A stretch of 9,780 bases of DNA from JBFMDN01 sp040753915 (lineage in GTDB: Bacteria; Desulfobacterota; Desulfomonilia; Desulfomonilales; Desulfomonilaceae), in NCBI GenBank assembly GCA_040753915.1, contig JBFMDN010000111.1:1-9780 (forward strand). Direction: 5' to 3'. Made by a program: the position numbers and the translations under genes. The first letter of the stretch is position 1. Every line of letters begins with the position of its first letter. Shown here in pieces: positions 1-5,658 of this stretch. The notes beneath the pieces were generated by a model that worked only from the letters and a program-made list of their open reading frames with translations, did no database searches and was not told the DNA's origin.

Positions 1-132
1 CCTCACCCCAACCCTCTCCCAGAGGGAGAGGGAGCCGGAAGAATCCCCTCTCCCCCGCTTCGGGGGAGAGGGTCAGGGTGAGGGGGTGTGCCACGATTAT
101 CACGGACTGCCGGCTTTTGAGACACTTTCCTT
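1..132. repeat. Dispersed ~132-bp structured repeat, copy 1
   Basis: This stretch recurs gaplessly at 4357-4488 with 7 differences in 132 positions. It can fold as a closed three-way structure: an outer stem of 8 bp (1-8 with 76-83) encloses two perfect hairpins, 12-20/24-32 (9 bp, loop AGA) and 46-57/61-72 (12 bp, loop CTT). A less structured tail follows (84-132). The purine/pyrimidine-rich hairpin core resembles dispersed REP-like elements that many genomes carry between genes and that give spurious ORFs when translated. No transposase is seen. The window begins exactly at the outer stem, so the true left edge may lie upstream. Confidence 0.85.
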
Positions 133-181
133 GTGGGCGCCCAGGGCGTGCACAAGGCCCGCCCCTAGCAGGGCATTTGCC

Positions 182-237
182 GTGGCGCAGGCGTCTCGCC
201 GGTAATATTGCTGTAGCGCCGGCGTCCCGCCGGTAAT
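182..237. repeat. Pair of 25-bp GC-rich hairpin repeats
   Basis: Two 25-bp units, 182-206 and 213-237, differ at 3 positions and are spaced 31 bp start to start. Each contains a small GC-rich inverted repeat. The second has a perfect 6-bp stem, CCGGCG (219-224) with CGCCGG (228-233), and loop TCC. Both end in CGCCGGTAAT. This looks like a second family of dispersed intergenic repeat, unrelated to the one at 1-132. There is no coding evidence over it. Confidence 0.7.
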
Positions 238-271
238 CTTTTTCCGAATTTGCCCGTCAGAGCACCAACAC

Positions 272-300
272 ATCTGCGGCCATCTGCGAAATCTGCGGAT
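272..300. repeat. Short ATCTGCG-type repeat
   Basis: ATCTGCG occurs three times in close order, at 272-278, 282-288 and 291-297. From memory, this motif family (CGCAGATTTCGCAGATG on the other strand) is scattered between genes in many bacterial genomes, but its copy number here cannot be judged from one window. The remaining bases up to 356 show no clear promoter or terminator. The only sign of an expression signal is a weak purine stretch before the next start codon. Confidence 0.5.
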
Positions 301-356
301 TGTCTCTTCTGTCTCCGTCACCTGCCTCCAGGCTCTCTGAATAGCGGTAAGCACGT

Positions 357-1436
357 ATGGGATTGAACCCCGACTTCTGGCGAGAAAACACGGTACTCGT
401 TACCGGCCATACCGGCTTCAAGGGGAGCTGGCTCACTCTGTGGCTCACGCTTCTCCGCGCCCGTGTGATTGGGTATTCCCTGCCGCCTCCCACGAATCCC
501 AGTCTGTTTGAAAGCGCTCGAGTACACGAAGGCATCACCTCGATCACGGGTGATGTTCGAGACTTCGAAAAATTGCTTTCCGTGATCCGGGAGCATCGGC
601 CCACGATTGTCATGCACCTCGCGGCCCAGTCACTGGTCCGGCGCTCGTACGAGGACCCGGTTGGCACCTTCTCCACGAACGTGATGGGCACCGTCAACGT
701 CCTCGAAGCGTGCAGAAGATCCCGGTCCGTGGCCGCAGTCCTCGTAGTAACCAGCGACAAGTGCTACGAGAACAATGAATGGCCGTGGCCGTACCGCGAG
801 AACGACCGGCTCGGCGGCCATGACCCGTACTCGAGCTCCAAGGCCTGCGCGGAATTGGTTGCCTCCGCATACACGCGCTCCTTTTTCTCAGACCGATCGG
901 AGCCGTCCACCATGGTCAACATATCGACCGCGCGGGCCGGCAACGTGCTGGGGGGCGGCGATTGGGCCGAGGACCGGCTGATTCCCGACATCATGCGAGC
1001 CTGGATGGACAACAGGCCGGTTCGTATCCGCAAACCGCACGCTCTTCGCCCGTGGCAGCATGTGCTGGACCCGCTCAGGGGATATCTGATGCTCGTCGAG
1101 CGTCTCACCACAGATGGCGATCGATTTGCCGGTCCGTGGAACTTCGCGCCGGAATCGGGAGATGTCAGACCCGTGTCCTGGGTGGTTGAGCACGTCGCAC
1201 AGTCGTGGGGCGATTCCGCGGGGTGGGAAGCAGACACCACCGCTCATCCCCATGAGGCTGGCGTGCTCCGGCTGGATGCCACTCGAGCCGGAACCCTGCT
1301 GGGTTGGTCGCCGACGCTCTCCCTGGCAGACACCCTGGAGTGGACTGCCCGGTGGTATCGAGACTACCAGTCGGGGAAGGACCCGAAGGAATTGACGATC
1401 CGGGACATTACGGGCTTCGGTGAACTGTGCCCATGA
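357..1436 (+). CDS. rfbG: CDP-glucose 4,6-dehydratase
   Basis: A 359-aa cytoplasmic NAD-dependent extended SDR enzyme that would convert CDP-D-glucose to CDP-4-keto-6-deoxy-D-glucose, the entry to CDP-linked deoxysugars. The N-terminal Rossmann motif is G17-H-T-G20-F-K-G23. The active-site stretch is T132-S-D134-K135-C-Y and the catalytic pair is Y158-x3-K162. R193-AGNVLGGGDW-203 and R231-PWQHVLDPL-240 are signatures that separate RfbG from RfbB-type dTDP-glucose dehydratases. Length is normal for the family. The ATG is the first possible start, because an in-frame TAA lies at 348-350; the Shine-Dalgarno is weak. The stop overlaps the next start (ATGA, 1433-1436), implying coupling. Its usual partner, the glucose-1-phosphate cytidylyltransferase RfbF, is not in the window and may lie upstream. 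Confidence 0.93.
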   Translation: MGLNPDFWRENTVLVTGHTGFKGSWLTLWLTLLRARVIGYSLPPPTNPSLFESARVHEGITSITGDVRDFEKLLSVIREHRPTIVMHLAAQSLVRRSYEDPVGTFSTNVMGTVNVLEACRRSRSVAAVLVVTSDKCYENNEWPWPYRENDRLGGHDPYSSSKACAELVASAYTRSFFSDRSEPSTMVNISTARAGNVLGGGDWAEDRLIPDIMRAWMDNRPVRIRKPHALRPWQHVLDPLRGYLMLVERLTTDGDRFAGPWNFAPESGDVRPVSWVVEHVAQSWGDSAGWEADTTAHPHEAGVLRLDATRAGTLLGWSPTLSLADTLEWTARWYRDYQSGKDPKELTIRDITGFGELCP

Positions 1437-2671
1437 CCACCCGGAAGTGCCGCCACTGCGACACACCCCTCAGGCATTCATTCGCTGACTTGCGGACATC
1501 GCCGCTGGCGAATTCCTACCTGACCGCTGACGATCTGCACCGCATGGAGCCGTTTTACCCGTTGCATGCGCTGGTATGCGACAAGTGTCTTCTCGTCCAG
1601 CTCGAACACTCGGCAAGCCCCCAGGAGATCTTCAGTCATTATCTGTACTTCTCCTCCTATTCCGATTCCTGGCTCAGCCACGCGTCAGCGTACGCCGACC
1701 TCATGACAGCGAGCCTTTCTCTGGGCCGCGAGAGCCTCGTGATCGAAATCGGCAGCAACGATGGCTATCTTCTCAGGTTTTTCCAGCAGAAGGGGATCCC
1801 GGTCCTCGGGATCGAGCCGGCCGGCAACGTGGCGGCAGTGGCACGGGAGCGCGGGATAGATACCCGGGTGGAATTCTTCGGACAGGCCTGTGCTTCAGCC
1901 CTGACGAGAGAGGGCAAGCTCGCGGACCTCGTCGTGGGAAACAATGTCCTGGCACATGTCCCGGATATAAACGATTTCGTGAAGGGTCTCACGGTTGTGC
2001 TCCGGCCGGGCGGCGTGGCGACCATGGAATTCCCGCACCTGCTCAGGCTCATGGAGCAGGTCCAGTTCGACACCATCTATCACGAGCATTTCTTCTATTT
2101 CTCTCTCCTGGCTGTTGACGGGATTTTCCGCGGCCATGGGCTCGCAATCTATGACGTGGAAGAGCTTCCCACGCACGGAGGGTCTCTGCGCATTTATGCA
2201 AGGCATGCAACGGATTGCCCAGGCTCGGGCTCCGTCTCTCCGCGGGTATCAGGCATCATCCAGCGTGAGCGGCAGGCCGGTCTGCACACCATGGAGACGT
2301 ACGCGACCTTTTCCGAAAAGGTGAAGGAGACGAAGCGCCGCCTCCTGGAATGCCTTATCCGTATCAAGGCAGGGGGGAAGTCGATCGTCGCATACGGCGC
2401 TCCTGCAAAGGGAAACACTCTGTTGAACTATTGCGGGATCGGAACCGATTTCCTCGACTACACAGTGGATCGCAGCCCTCACAAGCAGGGTCACTATCTG
2501 CCGGGAACGCGTATTCCCATCCATCATCCTGACAGAATACGGGAGACGCAGCCTGATTACGTGCTCATTCTGCCCTGGAACCTCACGGAAGAAATCTCGC
2601 AGCAGATGGCCCATATCAGGGACTGGGGCGGCATGTTCATTGTGCCCATACCAGAGCCGCTGATCTTCTGA
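1433..2671 (+). CDS. Sugar C-methyltransferase (zinc-binding N-terminus, TylC3/TcaB9-like)
   Basis: A 412-aa SAM-dependent C-methyltransferase of the family that adds a branch methyl, usually at C3, to NDP-4-keto-6-deoxyhexoses (TylC3, TcaB9, NovU relatives). Three parts are visible. The N-terminal zinc knuckle has C6-x2-C9 and C49-x2-C52. The methyltransferase fold has motif I E105-IGSND-G111, NNVLAHV at 170-176 and LRPGG at 190-194. The C-terminal half carries AYGAPAKGNTLLNY, typical of the Methyltransf_14 domain. FSSYSDSW (73-80) and Y216-H-E-H219 match stretches that line the sugar site in this family. The ATG at 1433 overlaps the dehydratase stop; a GTG six bases upstream (1427) is possible but less likely. 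The context makes CDP-4-keto-6-deoxyglucose the probable substrate. Family assignment is firm; methylation position and carrier are inferred. Confidence 0.9.
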   Translation: MTTRKCRHCDTPLRHSFADLRTSPLANSYLTADDLHRMEPFYPLHALVCDKCLLVQLEHSASPQEIFSHYLYFSSYSDSWLSHASAYADLMTASLSLGRESLVIEIGSNDGYLLRFFQQKGIPVLGIEPAGNVAAVARERGIDTRVEFFGQACASALTREGKLADLVVGNNVLAHVPDINDFVKGLTVVLRPGGVATMEFPHLLRLMEQVQFDTIYHEHFFYFSLLAVDGIFRGHGLAIYDVEELPTHGGSLRIYARHATDCPGSGSVSPRVSGIIQRERQAGLHTMETYATFSEKVKETKRRLLECLIRIKAGGKSIVAYGAPAKGNTLLNYCGIGTDFLDYTVDRSPHKQGHYLPGTRIPIHHPDRIRETQPDYVLILPWNLTEEISQQMAHIRDWGGMFIVPIPEPLIF

Positions 2672-2690
2672 TCGCAGGAAAGGCCGAGCC

Positions 2691-3221
2691 ATGCTCTTCA
2701 CGGAAACAGAGATCGCCGGGGCCTATCTCATCGATCCGGAACCCGTAACCGATGATAGGGGCTCCTTTGTCAGGACCTTTTGCAAGCGCGAGTTCAAAGA
2801 GCACGGTTTGGTATGCACCTTCGTCCAGGGCAACATATCGTACAACCGGAAGAAGGGCACGGTGCGCGGCATGCACTACCAGATTCGCCCCCACGAAGAG
2901 GTCAAGGTGGTCCGGTGCGTACGGGGCACGATCTTCGACGTCATAGTGGACCTGCGTCCCGATTCTCGGACCTTCAAGCAGTGGTTGGGATTCGAGCTTT
3001 CCGGGGCTAACCAACGGTCGCTGTATGTTCCCGCGGGCGTTGCCCACGGATTCCAAACCCTGGAGGACGATTCCGAAGTTCTGTACCTCATGTCCCAATT
3101 CTACAATCCTGATGCCGCTGCCGGCGTGCGGTGGGACGATCCAGCCTTTGGGATCAAGTGGCCGCTCGAAGTCACTGCCATCTCCGTGAAGGATCGCGAG
3201 TATCCGAACTTTAAGGCATGA
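2691..3221 (+). CDS. RmlC/RfbC-type NDP-4-keto-6-deoxyhexose epimerase
   Basis: A 176-aa cupin enzyme of the dTDP-4-dehydrorhamnose 3,5-epimerase family. Visible landmarks are D22-R-G (substrate loop), Q46-G-N-I-S, R59-G-M-H62-Y-Q (the RmlC signature with its catalytic histidine), K72, VPAGVAHGF (113-121), and the tyrosines Y132 and Y138, one of which should be the acid residue. Length is that of the family. AGGAAAGG (2676-2683) sits 7 bases before the ATG, a strong Shine-Dalgarno, so start choice is easy. It lies between a C-methyltransferase and a reductase and follows an RfbG. Its substrate is therefore probably CDP-linked, and it may act only at C5, as in ascarylose- and mycarose-type pathways, rather than as a rhamnose enzyme. 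No RmlA, RmlB or RmlD is beside it. C5-only versus C3/C5 action cannot be told from sequence by eye. Confidence 0.88.
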   Translation: MLFTETEIAGAYLIDPEPVTDDRGSFVRTFCKREFKEHGLVCTFVQGNISYNRKKGTVRGMHYQIRPHEEVKVVRCVRGTIFDVIVDLRPDSRTFKQWLGFELSGANQRSLYVPAGVAHGFQTLEDDSEVLYLMSQFYNPDAAAGVRWDDPAFGIKWPLEVTAISVKDREYPNFKA

Positions 3222-4132
3222 AGCGAGCGCTCGTCACCGGTGCGTCCGGATTCATAGGACGGCAGGCCATTCTTCCTCTTCAAGAGCGGGGTTTCGAGCT
3301 CCACGTGGTATGCAGGAAGGCTTGTCCTGTGCAGTCCCCGGGCGTAATCGAGCATCATGGTGACCTCCTGGACCATGACCGCATGGCCGAGATCGTCGCC
3401 GCTGTCAAGCCAACGCATTTATTGCATTTTGCCTGGCACGTGGACCCGACCGACTACAGGGTATCGGTCAACAACCTGTCATGGGTCAGGGCAAGCATCG
3501 AACTTCTGGAAGTCTTCCGGTCACATGGCGGAACAAGAGTGGTGATGGCCGGAACCTGCATGGAGTACGATTGGCGGTATGGGTACTGCACCGAGAACCT
3601 GACGCCGCTCTGCGATTCACCGCTGTACTCAGCGTGCAAAGGAGCTCTCGGAACGATTCTCGGGGCATTCGGCCGCGAAACCGGCATCTCGAGCGCGTGG
3701 GGAAGGATCTTCTTCGCGTACGGACCCCACGAGCACCCGATGAGGCTCGTCGCGTCCGTTGTCCGCTCGCTCCTTCGGGGAGAGCCTGCCCTGTGTACTT
3801 CTGGAGAGCAGGTACGGGATTTTCTTCATGTGGCAGATATTGGGGCCGCATTCGCAGCTCTGCTCGATAGCGATGTGGTCGGCCCGGTCAATATCGGCTC
3901 CGGGATTCCGGTAGCACTCAAGGACATTGTCGAAGCCATCGCGGCCAAGATCGGGCGACCAGACCTTCTCCGTCTTGGCGCCCTCCAATCGGATCCATCG
4001 GAAGCGAGGCTCGTGGTTGCGGACATAAGACGATTGTCACAAGAAGTGAAGTGGAGCCCCACGTGGAGCCTGTCAGAAGGTTTGGACCATACGATAGAAT
4101 GGCATAGGCGGGAGGATGCGGCAGCCATGTAG
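3218..4132 (+). CDS. NAD-dependent epimerase/dehydratase-family reductase (likely 4-ketoreductase)
   Basis: A 304-aa extended SDR protein. The Rossmann motif is G8-A-S-G11-F-I-G14. The active site is formed by T113 in GTCMEY and Y137-x3-K141. GRIFFAYGPHEHP and VRDFLHVADIGAAF are typical of sugar-nucleotide SDRs. As the last gene of the module it is the natural candidate for reducing the C4 ketone of the methylated, epimerised CDP-sugar; an epimerase role cannot be excluded. The start ATG overlaps the previous stop (ATGA, 3218-3221), indicating translational coupling. The 3' end is odd: the last codons and the TAG stop (4130-4132) lie in sequence matching the downstream repeats. CGGCAGCCATGTAGTGC-like sequence recurs at 4261, so the terminal residues and stop appear to be supplied by a repeat copy. 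Confidence 0.85.
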   Translation: MKRALVTGASGFIGRQAILPLQERGFELHVVCRKACPVQSPGVIEHHGDLLDHDRMAEIVAAVKPTHLLHFAWHVDPTDYRVSVNNLSWVRASIELLEVFRSHGGTRVVMAGTCMEYDWRYGYCTENLTPLCDSPLYSACKGALGTILGAFGRETGISSAWGRIFFAYGPHEHPMRLVASVVRSLLRGEPALCTSGEQVRDFLHVADIGAAFAALLDSDVVGPVNIGSGIPVALKDIVEAIAAKIGRPDLLRLGALQSDPSEARLVVADIRRLSQEVKWSPTWSLSEGLDHTIEWHRREDAAAM

Positions 4133-4281
4133 TGCAGGCGTGCAGTGCAGGCTTTTAGCCTGCATCCGAAGTTTTGGCATTCATGTAGTGCAGGCTTTGA
4201 GCCTGCATCCGAAGTTTTGGCATTCATGTAGTGCAGGCTTTGAGCCTGCATCTTAAAATCCGGCAGCCATGTAGTGCGGGC
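4126..4281. repeat. 43-bp tandem hairpin repeats
   Basis: CATGTAGTGC-led units start at 4126, 4182, 4225 and 4268. The last two steps are exactly 43 bp; the first is 56 bp because of a 13-bp internal duplication. Each full unit holds an inverted repeat of the form TGCAGGCT...AGCCTGCA. The third unit switches at its end from CCGAAGTTTTGGCATT to CTTAAAATCCGGCAG, the version used by the 79-bp units at 4592-4873, so it is an intermediate form. The fourth unit decays after its first dozen bases. The next ~75 bases (4282-4356) show nothing recognisable. Confidence 0.85.
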
Positions 4282-4356
4282 TTTTCGAAACTGTCTGAAA
4301 ACTCGGGACACACCAAAAAACGTAGCACGATTGAGCGTCGATGCGTGGAAAGGCAC

Positions 4357-4488
4357 CCTCACCCCAACCCTCTCCCAGAGGGAGAGGGAGCTGGAGGAAT
4401 CCCCTCTCCCCCGCTCCGGGGGAGAGGGTCAGCGTGAGGGGGTGTGCCACGATTATCACTGACTGCAGGCTTTTGAGACACTTTCTTT
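4357..4488. repeat. Dispersed ~132-bp structured repeat, copy 2
   Basis: Same orientation as the copy at 1-132, with 7 mismatches and no gaps. Both internal hairpins are preserved: one change falls in the loop of the 12-bp hairpin, while one base change breaks a pair in the outer stem. Similarity stops around 4488, three bases before the run of N. With copy 1 it forms direct repeats about 4.36 kb apart around the four-gene sugar module. Confidence 0.85.
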
Positions 4489-4491
4489 CAG

Positions 4492-4591
4492 NNNNNNNNN
4501 NNNNNNNNNNNNNNNNNNNNNNNNNNNNNNNNNNNNNNNNNNNNNNNNNNNNNNNNNNNNNNNNNNNNNNNNNNNNNNNNNNNNNNNNNNN
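4492..4591. other. Assembly gap (100 N)
   Basis: Exactly 100 unknown bases, the usual placeholder for a scaffold gap of unestimated size. It lies inside a repeat block, as expected where short reads fail. The true distance, and the adjacency of the flanking genes, depend on read-pair or similar evidence not visible here. Confidence 0.98.
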
Positions 4592-4873
4592 CCTGCATCT
4601 TAGAATCCGGCAGCCTAAAAGGCTACCCTACATTGTGCGGAAATCATCCCATGTAGTGCAGGCTTTCTAGCCTGCATCTTAGAATCCGGCAGCCTAAAAG
4701 GCTACCCTACATTGTGCGGAAATCATCCCATGTAGTGCAGGCTTTCTAGCCTGCATCTTAGAATCCGGCAGCCTAAAAGGCTACCCTACATTGTGCGAAA
4801 ATCATCCCATGTAGTGCAGGCTTTCTAGCCTGCATCTTAGAATCCGGCAGCCTAAAAGGCTACCCTACATTGT
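4592..4873. repeat. 79-bp tandem structured repeats
   Basis: Three complete units (4592-4670, 4671-4749, 4750-4828) and a partial fourth (4829 to about 4873), almost identical; one visible change is G to A near 4798. The left 43 bases of the unit correspond to the 43-bp repeats before the gap, and the right ~36 bases are extra. Within one copy (4651-4712) an outer 6-bp stem ATGTAG/CTACAT encloses hairpin 4657-4664/4669-4676 (8 bp, loop TTCT) and hairpin 4691-4695/4699-4703 (5 bp, loop AAA). The array ends 3 bases before the GAAGG ribosome site of the next gene. It does not look like a CRISPR: there are no variable spacers. Confidence 0.92.
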
Positions 4874-4885
4874 ACCGAAGGCCCC

Positions 4886-5653
4886 ATGAAGCTCACCATT
4901 GATACCGACACCATGGTCGCGACCATCGAATCCCCGGAAGGATCCACCACCCTCCCCCTGTACTCCCGCGAAGCCTTTGAATCCATCTCCAAGATGTGGC
5001 TCAAGGTGGGATGGAACCAGAAATACACCTATACCTTCACATGGTTGGGCCGGCCGGTCATCCAGCTCCCGGAAGATTTGATCAGAATTCAGGAGCTTGT
5101 GTACAAGATCCGCCCTGACGTCATCATCGAAACAGGGGTTGCGCACGGAGGCTCGCTGATCTTCTACGCCTCCCTCTGTGAGCTCATGGGAAAGGGCCGT
5201 GTCATCGGAATCGACGTCGAGATCCGTCCGCACAACAAGAAGGCCATACAGGAGCACGACCTTGCGCCTTGGATCACCCTGGTGGAAGGCAGCTCCATCG
5301 ATCCCGCGGTGATAAGCACGGTCAAAGATCAGATCCTTCCCGGAGCGACCGTGCTGGTCGTGCTCGACTCCTGCCACACCAGGGAGCACGTCCTGGCAGA
5401 GCTCAACGCATACGGGCCCCTCGTCACTCGCGGTTCGTACCTCATCGTCGCGGACGGCATCATGAAGGACCTTGCCGACGTCCCGAGGGGCAAGCCGCAA
5501 TGGAGCGAAGACAACCCCTTCCGAGCGGTGCAGGATTTCCTCGCGTCCCATCCCGAATTCCGGAGCAGCCCGCCGGCCTGGGCCTTCAACGAAAGCGACC
5601 TGTCCGAAAACCTCACCTATTTCCCGGGTGGATACCTCCTGAAGGTCTCCTGA
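4886..5653 (+). CDS. CmcI-family (cephalosporin hydroxylase / rhamnosyl O-methyltransferase-like) protein
   Basis: A 255-aa class I SAM-dependent protein of the CmcI family. Members in polysaccharide clusters are thought to be sugar O-methyltransferases despite the name 'cephalosporin hydroxylase'. Motifs in order are W38/W43 region, P57-VIQLPEDL, motif I E82-TGVAHGGS-90, G108-IDVEIRPHN-117, E134-GSSID-139, D161-SCHT and D190-G. The acidic residues D110, D161 and D190 are candidates for metal/SAM contacts. The C-terminus NLTYFPGGYLLK is usual for the family, and length is near the family norm. The start ATG has GAAGG at 4877-4881, 4 bases ahead and just past the repeat array. The flippase begins 5 bases after its stop. 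Expected role: methylating a glycan or glycolipid sugar in the cytoplasm. The exact substrate is unknown. Confidence 0.85.
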   Translation: MKLTIDTDTMVATIESPEGSTTLPLYSREAFESISKMWLKVGWNQKYTYTFTWLGRPVIQLPEDLIRIQELVYKIRPDVIIETGVAHGGSLIFYASLCELMGKGRVIGIDVEIRPHNKKAIQEHDLAPWITLVEGSSIDPAVISTVKDQILPGATVLVVLDSCHTREHVLAELNAYGPLVTRGSYLIVADGIMKDLADVPRGKPQWSEDNPFRAVQDFLASHPEFRSSPPAWAFNESDLSENLTYFPGGYLLKVS

Positions 5654-5658
5654 AGCAC

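Noticed and set aside
46..72. Intrinsic terminator (12-bp GC stem)
   Set aside because: The stem is strong, but no T-run follows on either strand and the same hairpin occurs as part of a dispersed repeat; a termination role is not supported.
2691..3221. Rhamnose pathway enzyme (rmlC proper)
   Set aside because: Family membership is clear, but rmlA, rmlB and rmlD are absent and the neighbours are CDP-sugar enzymes, so a dTDP-rhamnose role is less likely.
4253..4462. Short ORFs on both strands rich in PLPEGEG / LTLSP motifs
   Set aside because: They are translations of the hairpin repeat in several frames, a known source of spurious proteins; there is no start signal or protein-like pattern.
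4592..4873. CRISPR array
   Set aside because: The whole 79-bp unit repeats, spacer-like parts included, so there are no unique spacers, and no cas genes are present.
4865..5551. 228-codon ORF on the minus strand
   Set aside because: It is antisense to the clearly recognisable CmcI-like gene; its composition follows from the sense codons and it has no family motif.
5269..5658. Upstream extension of the flippase reading frame
   Set aside because: It lies over the CmcI-like gene in another frame, encodes an Arg/Pro-rich stretch, and would place 130 non-membrane residues ahead of a normal flippase N-terminus at 5659.
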